Below, piece after piece: positions 27,988 through 34,782 of a DNA stretch of 64,000 nt. The DNA comes from Erysipelotrichaceae bacterium OPF54 (GTDB taxonomy: Bacteria; Bacillota_I; Bacilli_A; Erysipelotrichales; Erysipelotrichaceae): the NCBI GenBank assembly GCA_022834735.1, contig BQKD01000001.1:1403659-1467658 (forward strand), read 5' to 3'. Both the position numbers and the translations under genes were made by a program. How positions within the stretch are numbered: the stretch's first letter is position 1; every line of letters begins with the position of its first letter. The notes beneath the pieces are model-generated. The model did no database searches, had not been told where the DNA came from, and saw only the letters and a list, made by a program, of their open reading frames with translations.

Positions 27988-28144
27988 GATCCTTTTAGGA
28001 GCGGCCCTTTACAATGGGTACACCCTGGGATATGCTCAAAGCCTTTCTGCTGCCAGCTTCAGCTTGGTTTTCAGCAGAAGGCTTTTCTTTTGGGGTCCCG
28101 GGGTGTGGGACCCGTTGTCAAGGGTAAGAGCGGATAAAAGGATC
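27988..28144. ncRNA. Structured non-coding segment inside the IS256-like element, probable RNA
   Basis: The 10-bp closing stem GATCCTTTTA (27988-27997) pairs with TAAAAGGATC (28135-28144). It encloses a bulged hairpin (28041-28052 with 28072-28082, stem TCTGCTG/CAGCAGA) and a perfect GGGTCCC/GGGACCC hairpin (28093-28099 with 28107-28113). The loop of the latter contains GGGTGT (28101-28106), which could pair with ACACCC at 28020-28025 as a pseudoknot. There is no convincing ORF. The strand cannot be decided by eye. It is not obviously needed for transposition, so it may be cargo or a regulatory RNA. It could also be a known transposon-linked RNA class that I cannot confirm. Confidence 0.5.
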
Positions 28145-28156
28145 TACCTCATTTCA

Positions 28157-29410
28157 TTACTGCTTTAGATATTTTTCGATTCGTATTGCCAATTTGTCAT
28201 CAACCAAAAGCTGATTGAGCACTTTCGACCAGTTCGGTATTTTCGAATTCTTCCATTTCTCTTCCAGTTCCTTTGCGCGCAGATACAAGCTTTTATAAAT
28301 TGCGTCTTCATTAGGGAACGATCCTTTCTTCGTTACTTTTCGATAGCTCGAATTGACCGATTCTACCGCATTTGTCGTATACATTATTTTGCGTACTGCG
28401 CTTCCATAATTGAATAATTGTTCTACATGACCGAAGTTATTCTTCCATACCCGGACTGCTCCCGGATACATCGACCATTTTTCTTCCAGGTCTTCAAAAG
28501 CGGCTCGAGCGGCATTCAGGTTGAGTGCCCCATAGACCTTCTTCAGGTCGGCTGTGAATTTCTTGTAGTCTTTGCTTGGCACGTATTTCAGCGAGTTTCG
28601 GATCAGATGCACGATGCACCTCTGTACGACCACATCCGGGAAGATGGCCTTTGCTCCCGCTTCCAATCCGCTGACTCCATCCATGCATAGAAAGAATACA
28701 TCTTCTACACCTCGTGCTTTGATCTCATCAAAAATCTGCATCCAGTAGTTCTTGCTTTCGCTTTCTGACAGCCAGATTCCCAATAATTCTTTTCTTCCGT
28801 CCAAAGTATAGCCAAGGATCGAATATACCGCACATTCTGTGCATTCATAGCCTCTGCGCAGCTTGACATACATACAGTCTACGAATAAAAAGGCATAACA
28901 CTTTTCCAAAGGCCGATTTCGCCATTCTTCCACTTTCGGCATGATCTTGTCTGTGATCTGGGAAACCATTTCATGGGATACACCGAAACCATAGATATCT
29001 TCGATCGTTTTTGAAATATCGCGCTGCGACATTCCTCTGGCATACATGGCAAGCACCTGATTTTCTATCGTAGAAATATCAGATTGCCGCTTTTCGACAA
29101 TCTGGGGTTCAAAGCTTCCGTCGCGATCGCGAGGAACACTGATTGTAGTTTCTCCCTGCTCGGTCTTTACGGTCTTCTGTGAATAGCCGTTTCTTCGATT
29201 TGCAGTTTCTTTTTCGCTTTTCGAGTTATTCTCGTAACCGAGATGGTAATCCAGTTCGGCTTTGAGCATTTCCTCGATCATCGGGCCGAAAACATCTTTT
29301 AGAGCATTATTCATATCTTCTGCTGTTTTAGGCTTATACGCCTCAATGATTTGCCGAGCAATCATGCGATTCTTTTCTACAGGTTGTTTTGTTTTTCTTG
29401 CCATAGTCAT
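28157..29410 (-). CDS. IS256-family (mutator-type) transposase
   Basis: 417 aa from the Met of MTMARKTKQ, preceded by GGAGGAATGAGG. The DDE catalytic set of the family is present: Asp in FLFVDCMYVK, Asp in FFLCMDGVSGL and Glu in TTNAVESVNSSYRK. The CxxH-like signature VVVQRCIVHLIRN is also intact. The length is normal and there are no internal stops, so it is probably active. The element sits inside an IS1182-like sequence. Confidence 0.95.
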   Translation of the reverse strand: MTMARKTKQPVEKNRMIARQIIEAYKPKTAEDMNNALKDVFGPMIEEMLKAELDYHLGYENNSKSEKETANRRNGYSQKTVKTEQGETTISVPRDRDGSFEPQIVEKRQSDISTIENQVLAMYARGMSQRDISKTIEDIYGFGVSHEMVSQITDKIMPKVEEWRNRPLEKCYAFLFVDCMYVKLRRGYECTECAVYSILGYTLDGRKELLGIWLSESESKNYWMQIFDEIKARGVEDVFFLCMDGVSGLEAGAKAIFPDVVVQRCIVHLIRNSLKYVPSKDYKKFTADLKKVYGALNLNAARAAFEDLEEKWSMYPGAVRVWKNNFGHVEQLFNYGSAVRKIMYTTNAVESVNSSYRKVTKKGSFPNEDAIYKSLYLRAKELEEKWKNSKIPNWSKVLNQLLVDDKLAIRIEKYLKQ

Positions 29411-29561
29411 TTTCCTCATTCCTCCATTCATGATATCACAGTATAAAAAAGAACTGTGATAGCTTCTAGGTTCACCTAGAAACTTACACAGTTCAATTTA
29501 CACTCTCGTTTTTCTTCGTTTTTATTCTCTTATTTTTGAAGATAGGAAGAAATCCTCTGAT

Positions 29562-30026
29562 CTATGAGGGCTCTTTTTCACTTTTTAGACGCACTCCACC
29601 TATCTTTTCTTCTTCCAATTTTAAAATCCGTTTCATATTACTCATAAAAATTGCCGCCGCTCCCTGGATCTTCATGCTCTCTATTCCGCTTCCGTTTGAT
29701 CGTCCGTATCCGTACCGTTCCTTCAGTTCCGCGTTTTTCGCTTCGATCTTATACCTTTCTTTTGTCAGCTCTTTATACTCTTCTGTTTCCATGAAATCCA
29801 TCTGTTCTGTATGGATCGGATCTTTGATCTTCACTGAATACGTCTTTGTCGCTGTTCCTTTGTAGCATCCTTCTTTTAATGGACATCTTTTACATTTTTC
29901 AACGTCGAAATAATACGTTTCATGTTGTGTGTTCGATCCGCTCTTCGCCTTCTTCTGTCCGCCCCGTGCTTTTCTCGTTGCCATATGTCCGGCTTTGCAT
30001 ACATACATCCCTGCATCTTTATTATA
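29562..30026 (-). pseudogene. C-terminal third of the IS1182-like transposase
   Basis: 155 codons including the stop, from YNKDAGMYVCKAGHMA to the end. They contain the zinc-binding CKRCPLKEGC segment and the C-terminal helix AKNAELKERYGYGR. The upstream part is at 33353-34399. Joining the two after removal of the 3.3-kb transposon and one copy of TCGAA restores one frame (DKFE joined to YNKDAG) of 503 residues. Confidence 0.88.
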
Positions 30027-30031
30027 TTCGA
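30027..30031. repeat. 5-bp target duplication of the four-gene transposon, left copy
   Basis: TTCGA on the plus strand here and at 33353-33357, directly adjoining the TGTAG and CTACA ends. Confidence 0.85.
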
Positions 30032-30072
30032 TGTAGAGCGTCGTCCTGCTATCCTCGCTTATTTATAAAGAC

Positions 30073-30127
30073 AAGCAGAATAAATTCATCATCGATCATT
30101 TCACGATGAATTTATTCTGCTTTTTTT
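30073..30127 (+). terminator. Strong inward-facing terminator at the transposon left end
   Basis: A stem of about 18 bp (AAGCAGAATAAATTCATC with its complement at 30105-30122) is followed by seven T residues on the plus strand. It would stop transcription entering from outside before the transposon genes. Confidence 0.7.
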
Positions 30128-30171
30128 CGTCACATTATTTTCATTTTATGAGATGATTGACATGGAAAGGT

Positions 30172-30233
30172 GTTAGGCGCAAAAAAAGAGAGAGCCCTAA
30201 TTGTTTTGCGAACAAACTCTCTCCCGTCCTAAC
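30172..30233 (+). promoter_or_regulatory. Nested hairpin leader before the zinc-ribbon gene
   Basis: Three consecutive pairing blocks on the same axis: GTTAGG with CCTAAC (30172-30177, 30228-30233), GAGAGAG with CTCTCTC (30188-30194, 30217-30223) and TTGTT with AACAA (30201-30205, 30211-30215). It ends 10 bp before the ATG at 30244. It may be a regulatory RNA leader or a transposase-binding cruciform. Confidence 0.4.
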
Positions 30234-30243
30234 GAACAATTTT

Positions 30244-30783
30244 ATGATAATCAATTTTTCGGCTTTCGACAACCCTTTTTCGCATGATTTATCCTGCCCG
30301 TCCTGCGGGGCGCGCGGCCAGATGCTCGATTACTCATCCTACTCCCGTTTCTGCCTCTCTCCTTCCAATCCGACAAAACGCTTACGGGTTCGTGTCGTTT
30401 TTTGTCCTTCCTGCGGCTCCTATCATACCATACTCCCTTATGATGCCCGTCCGTTTTCTTCGTTTTCCTATCCTTTTATTTTTGAAGTGCTCTTTCAGTA
30501 CTGCTGCGGACCTTGTGCCGGCAACAAGTCGAGAACGGCTGCGCTTTTTGATATTTCCAGAACGACCCTGCGCCGATGGATCGACCGCTATTCCTCTCTG
30601 CTTTTCCTCTCCTGTATCATGATCCGCGATCTTGACCGTAGCCCGTATGATCTTCTTGCTCATATCCGTTCTTCTATGCATGCCTTTCTGAAGAGTTTTC
30701 TTCGTTTTCATGAATGCGCCTATTTTTCGCCTCACACTATTTTATCTGCACCCTTTGTCTATGGTCTTTTTTCTCCTTCCTGA
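30244..30783 (+). CDS. Transposon zinc-ribbon protein (DUF6431-like)
   Basis: 179 aa from ATG 30244. A longer frame from TTG 30157 would cross the hairpin leader and is less likely. Neither start has a clear ribosome binding site. Two CPSCG knuckles (DLSCPSCGARGQ and VFCPSCGSYHT, about 40 residues apart) form a probable zinc ribbon. ALFDISRTTLRRWIDRY reads as a helix-turn-helix. From memory this resembles the DUF6431 family, which occurs next to this type of transposase. The role is unknown: it may be a regulator, target-site factor or end-binding protein. It is the first gene of the transposon, 65 bp upstream of the transposase. Confidence 0.6.
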   Translation: MIINFSAFDNPFSHDLSCPSCGARGQMLDYSSYSRFCLSPSNPTKRLRVRVVFCPSCGSYHTILPYDARPFSSFSYPFIFEVLFQYCCGPCAGNKSRTAALFDISRTTLRRWIDRYSSLLFLSCIMIRDLDRSPYDLLAHIRSSMHAFLKSFLRFHECAYFSPHTILSAPFVYGLFSPS

Positions 30784-30848
30784 ATCATTTGTCCGTCGCT
30801 TTCCTCTTTTTAGCCCGGTACAGTAATCTCAAAGGAGGATTCTGCTTT

Positions 30849-32084
30849 ATGGATCAAACCGACAAGGAAAAAATCGCTTTATGGAAATTCGGGATCATCG
30901 CTCCTGTCATTTCCGGCACTCATCCTTTTTCGACAAACCGTCAGTTTTACCGTCATCTTGCCGAAAAAGAATTCGAAAACCCGGTCTCCGGTGTCAAAAA
31001 ATCATTTTCATGGCAGACTTTCGCTCACTGGGCCTATGAATACCGTTCCGGCGGATTCGATGGACTGATTTCCCGTCCCAGGAGCGACAAGGGGACTTCC
31101 CGAACTCTGAGTCCCGAGGCGCAGGAACGCATCATCGCTCTGCGCCGGCAGTATCCGCGCATCATCAATACGGTCCTGCGTGCGCGGCTCATCGAAGAAG
31201 GGTTTATCCCGGCCCGCGTTTCCCAGTCCACGATCGATCGTTTCGTGCGTTCTCTGCCTCAGAGCCGTCTCGAACCGATCCATCAGGGAAAAGAGCGCAG
31301 AGCGTTCGAGAAAGAATTTGCCAACCAGGTCTGGCAGGCCGATACATCCTATCTATACAGGCTGGCCGGACACAGGCTGTATCTGGTTTCTATCCTGGAT
31401 GACGCATCCCGGATGATCGTGGGCTGGGGAATCTTTGAAGCCGATACGGCCGTCAACTTTCAGAAGATCCTGAAGAACGCGGTCATGACTTACGGGATCC
31501 CGTCTGTACTGTATGTAGACAATGGTTCGCCTTATGACAACCACCAGCTGAATATGATCTGTGCAAGACTGGGGGTCGCCCTGGTGCATGCGCCGGTGCG
31601 GGACGGAAGCGCGAAAGGAAAACAGGAGCGCGCATTCCGAACGTTCAAGGACCACTGGCTGCGCTGTTCGGACTGGAATGCCTATCAGACGATCGAAGAG
31701 GTCCGGGAATCTTTCGGGGACTATCTTCAGAAATACATCAACTGCCAACACGCTTCGCTGAAAGATATGACGCCGCGCCAGCGCTATCTGAAGGATGCAC
31801 AGCGGTTCCGCTTCCTTCCTGACGAAGCGGTGGAACAGTATTTCCTGCATACGTACGAAAGAAAGGTGAGGACCGATTCGACACTCGTGATCGACGGGAT
31901 CAGCTACGAGGTGCCGGCCGAATACATGCGCGAGACAGTAAAGGTGAAGATGGATCCCGAAGACAGGAGAAAGGCCTGGCTGCTAGGGATGGACGGAAAG
32001 CTGATCCCGATCCGGACGGTCGACAAGGTGGAGAACAGCCGGATCAGAAGAAGGCAGCACATGCGCTTCAGAGAGGAGGAGTAA
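30849..32084 (+). CDS. DD35E retroviral-integrase-type transposase (TniA/TnsB/IstA-like)
   Basis: 411 aa from ATG 30849 with AAAGGAGG upstream. An N-terminal winged-helix/HTH region (NRQFYRHLAEKEF; SWQTFAHWAYEYRSGGFDGL) precedes an integrase core with Asp165 (WQADTS), Asp224 (YVDNGS) and Glu260 (KGKQERAFR), a 35-residue D-E spacing. The C-terminal beta domain (VIDGISYEVPAEYMRETVKV) is of the Mu-transposase type, and the tail is very basic (SRIRRRQHMRFREEE). It would cut and join the TGTAG ends. It is followed after 1 bp by the ATPase gene, the usual order of transposase and helper. Confidence 0.9.
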   Translation: MDQTDKEKIALWKFGIIAPVISGTHPFSTNRQFYRHLAEKEFENPVSGVKKSFSWQTFAHWAYEYRSGGFDGLISRPRSDKGTSRTLSPEAQERIIALRRQYPRIINTVLRARLIEEGFIPARVSQSTIDRFVRSLPQSRLEPIHQGKERRAFEKEFANQVWQADTSYLYRLAGHRLYLVSILDDASRMIVGWGIFEADTAVNFQKILKNAVMTYGIPSVLYVDNGSPYDNHQLNMICARLGVALVHAPVRDGSAKGKQERAFRTFKDHWLRCSDWNAYQTIEEVRESFGDYLQKYINCQHASLKDMTPRQRYLKDAQRFRFLPDEAVEQYFLHTYERKVRTDSTLVIDGISYEVPAEYMRETVKVKMDPEDRRKAWLLGMDGKLIPIRTVDKVENSRIRRRQHMRFREEE

Positions 32085-32085
32085 T

Positions 32086-32892
32086 ATGGAAGCCAAAGTA
32101 TTTTACGGACTGAAGCAGATGCCGTTCGAGAAAGAAACGAAATATCACAAATTATACCGGAGCGAAGATACGGCGAACCTGAAAGGACGGCTGGACTACC
32201 TGAAAAAAGCGAAAGGGATCGGATTGTTCACAGGAAGTCCGGGAACAGGAAAAACATCGGCCATCCGCGAATTTGCCGGCAGTCTGAACCCGTCGCTGTA
32301 CAAAGTGGTCTACATCCAGATGTCTACGGTATCGGTCATCGACTTTTACCGGCAGCTGGCCTGCGGGCTGGGGCTGGAGCCCAAATTCAGAAAGAGCGAC
32401 CTGTTCCGGCAGGTACAGGAAGCCATCGAATACATGGCAAAAGAAAAGAAGTGCACGCCGGTCATCGTGATCGACGAAGCGCAGTATCTGAGCACGAGCG
32501 TCTTCAACGATCTGACCATGCTCCTCAATTTCGAGATGGACTCGAAGAACTACTGTATCCTGATCCTGAGCGGGCAGACGAGCCTGAACACGATCCTGAA
32601 AAAGCAGGTGCATGACGCCCTGCGCCAGAGGATCGTGATCAATTATTTCATGGAAGGTCTGAAAGGAGAAGAGGCACAGGAATATGTGGATTTCTGCATG
32701 AAAGAATGCGGAAGCAGAGAAAAGGTGTTCGAAGAAGACGCGGTGCGTGCCGCATATAATATCGCAGGCGGATCAATCCGGAAACTGAACAATCTGTTGT
32801 CGAAATGCCTGATCGAAGGAGCGAACGAAGAAAAGCGGATCATCGACGCAGAGATCGTGATGAAAGCACATAACGAAGTAGAACTGGGGTGA
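32086..32892 (+). CDS. Transposon helper AAA+ ATPase (TniB/TnsC/ExeA-like)
   Basis: 268 aa. Walker A is GSPGTGKTSAIREFA (about residue 50), Walker B VIVIDEAQYL (about 127), sensor 1 YCILILSGQTSL, and there is an arginine-rich region ALRQRIVINYFMEGL. The N-terminal FYGLKQMPFEKE is the typical opening of ExeA-like transposition ATPases. In Tn7, Tn5053 and IS21 systems such proteins form filaments on DNA, select or mark targets and activate the transposase. GAGGAGG precedes the start and the gene is 1 bp from the transposase stop, so the two are translated together. Confidence 0.9.
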   Translation: MEAKVFYGLKQMPFEKETKYHKLYRSEDTANLKGRLDYLKKAKGIGLFTGSPGTGKTSAIREFAGSLNPSLYKVVYIQMSTVSVIDFYRQLACGLGLEPKFRKSDLFRQVQEAIEYMAKEKKCTPVIVIDEAQYLSTSVFNDLTMLLNFEMDSKNYCILILSGQTSLNTILKKQVHDALRQRIVINYFMEGLKGEEAQEYVDFCMKECGSREKVFEEDAVRAAYNIAGGSIRKLNNLLSKCLIEGANEEKRIIDAEIVMKAHNEVELG

Positions 32893-32898
32893 GAACAT

Positions 32899-33186
32899 AT
32901 GAAAGAAGATGAACGGATGTTGATCAACTGGCCGACGACGAGAAAAGTGATGATCGAACAGCTGAAAAGAGCGATGAAGATGTACGGAGCCTATAAACTG
33001 AGCAATGAAGAGCTGATGTATTTTGTAGAAAACTATATGAATAATTTTGGCCATTTATTCTTCAAGAATGATTTCGAGATCCATCCGTCGATCAGAAAAG
33101 CGCTGGGAAAGAGGAACAGCTGGATCCTGGCATGTATAGTGGAAAGAGTATACCAGAAAGAATTCGAGAACATAGGAAATTATTGA
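32899..33186 (+). CDS. 95-aa transposon protein of unknown function
   Basis: 95 aa, highly charged and predicted all-helical (MLINWPTTRKVMIEQLKRAMKMY...). It has no cysteines and no motif I recognise. It starts 6 bp after the ATPase stop and is the last gene before a strong terminator, so it belongs to the transposon operon. It occupies the position taken by tniQ/tnsD in related elements but is far shorter and lacks their zinc finger. A target-selection, immunity or ATPase-adaptor role is only a guess from position. Confidence 0.65.
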   Translation: MKEDERMLINWPTTRKVMIEQLKRAMKMYGAYKLSNEELMYFVENYMNNFGHLFFKNDFEIHPSIRKALGKRNSWILACIVERVYQKEFENIGNY

Positions 33187-33188
33187 TT

Positions 33189-33219
33189 AAAAGCCGTTTT
33201 TGACAAGACGGCTTTTTTT
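33189..33219 (+). terminator. Terminator of the transposon operon
   Basis: AAAAGCCGT (33189-33197) pairs with ACGGCTTTT (33208-33216), followed by a T-run. It lies 3 bp after the 95-aa gene. Confidence 0.88.
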
Positions 33220-33314
33220 GAACAGAAAGAAATAAAATAAAATGCTTCTGAAGCCAAAATAAAGCGAGGCCGGACAAAATAAAGTGCGTTTCTCTTCCAG
33301 ATGTGTATAAAAAT

Positions 33315-33345
33315 ATTTGACGTTTCCGACTAACAGAATTTGACG
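33315..33345. repeat. Subterminal ATTTGACG repeats at the transposon right end
   Basis: ATTTGACG occurs at 33315-33322 and 33338-33345, with a related inverted CGTCACAT at 30128-30135 on the left. These are candidate transposase-binding sites. Confidence 0.4.
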
Positions 33346-33352
33346 CGCTACA

Positions 33353-34399
33353 TTCGAATTTATCTTCATTCTTCCGGTTCCCGTGCCTCACACTTGCGCT
33401 TAGTTTGGCTGCCAGCCGATACCCTTCTTCTCCTGCTTTTTTCAGGTTCTCTTTTTCCGAATACGCACCGTCTCCGATCACCGCTTCCACTTCGATCCCG
33501 TTTTCCCGGCTTTTTTCTACCAGCTCGTCGAGCTGTTTGCCGTCGTGTTTCTCTCCGCTCGTCACCTTGGCGGCCGTGACAATCCTTTCCGGTGTCATGG
33601 CGATGTGCGTCTTGTATCCGAAAAAAGAACTGTCCGCGCTCTTGTGTCCAACCTTCGCATCCTGATCTTTCGAATACTGCAGCTCGGTCTGTGTTTCCTC
33701 CATCGCTTCCTTGAGGTAGTTCATTCTTTCCTGCACATTCGGCAATGCATCATATTTCTTTTCCGATTCGATCACGTCTACGACTTCCTGGCAGTATTCC
33801 AGCACATCTTCTACGATCCCGTTCGACGCTTTTCTTTTCGAGGGCATCCTGTCGTGCATTGTCTCATCATGCGCATATACGCTTTTGCGCAGATCCCTGC
33901 ATCGGTTCAAAAGCTCTTCCCGTATGCTTACCGGCTGAAAACGCGCTGCAGTATGGGTTGCATCGACGATCAGCTTGTTCTTTGAAGCAATGACCCCTTT
34001 TTCCAGAGCGATCTCCACAGTTTTGGCAATGAGCAGATCAAGGACGTTGGTATCCGCTAAACGCATGGTCCGGAATTTGGAAAGCAGAGAAGGGTCGATA
34101 AGCGAAGTTTCTTCCGGCGCATAATCAAGGAAAAACTTCATTTCCATATCGACCCTGCATTTATGGACAAGATCGCGGTCCGAAAGTTTGTGATGATTTT
34201 TAAGAAGGATCATCTTGAAGAGTCGGATCGGATCGACGGCCTTGCGTCCGTAGGACAAGGTATATTGATCCTGGAGAGAATCGATGATAAAAGAAAAATC
34301 GATGTCGTGAAGCTTCCTCCAGAAATTGTCCTGAGGAATGAGAATATCATAAAGATCGGCAAACGGACTGAAAGCGGGCTGCTCGAAAGAAGAAATCAT
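33353..34399 (-). pseudogene. N-terminal two thirds of the IS1182-like transposase
   Basis: 349 codons from the Met of MISSFEQPAFSPFADLYDIL. They contain the start of the DDE core (KLIVDATHTAA), the HKSADSSFFGYKTHIAMTPERIVTAAKVTSGEKHDGKQLDELVEK block and VEAVIGDGAYSEKENL. It runs on as DKFE and then enters transposon sequence (SASNSVSRKR). The remainder is at 29562-30026. A TATAAT lies just upstream of the start on the minus strand. As it stands the product would have a foreign tail and lack its catalytic C-terminus. Confidence 0.88.
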
Positions 34400-34526
34400 A
34401 GTCAAAGTCACCATCCTTGTTAAAGATATTATACCATAAAACAATACAATAATATATAAACATATTTATATTGTATTTACGCAAAACAAAAAGAGTAATT
34501 CAACTTATGTGCTAAATTACTCTAGT

Positions 34527-34541
34527 TTTTTCAGCAGTCTC
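34527..34541. repeat. Right terminal inverted repeat of the IS1182-like element
   Basis: Inverse complement of GAGACTGCTGAAAAA at 27818-27832, a perfect 15-bp match. The second copy of GAATGAGC follows at once. Confidence 0.88.
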
Positions 34542-34549
34542 GAATGAGC

Positions 34550-34573
34550 CGAAAAGGCTGTTTCGGGTTTTAA
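34550..34573 (+). pseudogene. tnpB: Severed last codons of tnpB
   Basis: Reading on from the tnpB frame across the duplication gives R-K-G-C-F-G-F and TAA at 34571-34573. These are the native last seven residues, in frame with residue 467 (Ser, codon 27815-27817). Confidence 0.8.
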
Positions 34574-34639
34574 CAATCAACAAAAGAAAAAGACAAACAA
34601 TAAAAACAAAAGGTTCAGACATCAGCCTTCTGCAAAAAG

Positions 34640-34782
34640 AGGCCCTCTCAAGGAGGAAATCAGGCAGAGAAGGAGAAGACGGCTATAACATGTCCAAGGA
34701 CATGTGCCCCATCAAAAGAAGACAGACGATGAACCGCCTGTCTTCGGGAATCCCACGGTTTCAACCGTGGGAGGATGTCAAT
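34640..34782 (+). ncRNA. Right-end guide-RNA (omega RNA) scaffold of the TnpB element
   Basis: Three perfect hairpins in a row: ACATGTCC/GGACATGT (34688-34705), GAAGACAG/CTGTCTTC (34718-34745) and TCCCACGGTT/AACCGTGGGA (34751-34772). They end with GGATGTCAA at the element border. In TnpB systems the omega RNA runs from the 3' part of tnpB to the right end, with the guide taken from the flanking DNA. Here the guide would be the def sequence from 34783. Its natural promoter region within tnpB is now 6.7 kb away, so expression is uncertain. Confidence 0.6.

Larger units (their letters stand above)
27927..29507 (-). mobile_element. IS256-family insertion sequence (1581 bp)
   Basis: The 27-bp terminal inverted repeats match at 20 positions and share the core AACTGTGTAAGTT (27941-27953, inverted at 29481-29493). 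An 8-bp duplication, GTTTTTCT, flanks the element, typical of IS256. The single transposase gene is on the minus strand. The element is longer than usual because about 230 bp of non-coding, highly structured DNA lies between the transposase stop and the left repeat. Confidence 0.85.
30032..33352 (+). mobile_element. Four-gene DD35E/AAA-ATPase transposon (3321 bp), Tn7/Tn5053/Mu-like organisation
   Basis: The ends are TGTAGAGCGTC on the left and TGTAGCGCGTC (inverted) on the right, 10 of 11 identical, with 5'-TG...CA-3' termini. A 5-bp duplication flanks the element. It encodes a zinc-ribbon protein, a retroviral-type DDE transposase, a helper AAA ATPase and a 95-aa protein, all on the plus strand. 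The 5-bp duplication, TG/CA ends and transposase-ATPase pair are shared with Tn7, Tn5053/Tn402 and Tn552 relatives. No tniQ/tnsD-like gene and no resolvase are present. It interrupts the IS1182-like transposase. All parts look intact, so it may be active. Confidence 0.85.
27818..34541 (-). mobile_element. IS1182-like insertion sequence in the 3' end of tnpB, itself carrying two insertions
   Basis: Bounded by perfect 15-bp inverted repeats GAGACTGCTGAAAAA (27818-27832, inverted at 34527-34541) and the 8-bp duplication GAATGAGC. Subtracting the two nested elements and their duplications leaves about 1.81 kb, a normal IS1182-family size. Its transposase is encoded on the minus strand and is split by the 3.3-kb transposon. 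The IS256-like element lies just beyond the transposase terminator. Confidence 0.85.
26213..34782 (+). mobile_element. tnpB-only IS200/IS605-family element, interrupted by later insertions
   Basis: The left end has a CCCACC...GGTGGG hairpin (26220-26239) and the right end a CCCACGG...CCGTGGG hairpin (34751-34772), followed by GGATGTCAA, a common right end in this family. There is no tnpA. The insertion point is in codon 4-5 of def; AATG is shared at both borders (26210-26213 and 34780-34783), so the exact joint is ambiguous by up to 4 bp. This family makes no target duplication. Without the IS1182-like insertion the element would be about 1.84 kb, a normal size. Confidence 0.75.

Noticed and set aside
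27983..28168. 61-codon frame in the structured part of the IS256-like element
   Set aside because: It spans stem and loop sequences with no ribosome site; base pairing explains the sequence better than coding.
27932..29502. Shorter borders for the IS256-like element, based on the inner TGT of the repeats
   Set aside because: No flanking duplication at those positions, whereas extending to 27927-29507 gives the 8-bp GTTTTTCT duplication and longer inverted repeats.
30157..30243. Upstream TTG start for the zinc-ribbon protein
   Set aside because: It would place the hairpin leader inside the gene and add a basic, non-conserved 29-residue tail; ATG 30244 is preferred, though neither start has a good ribosome site.
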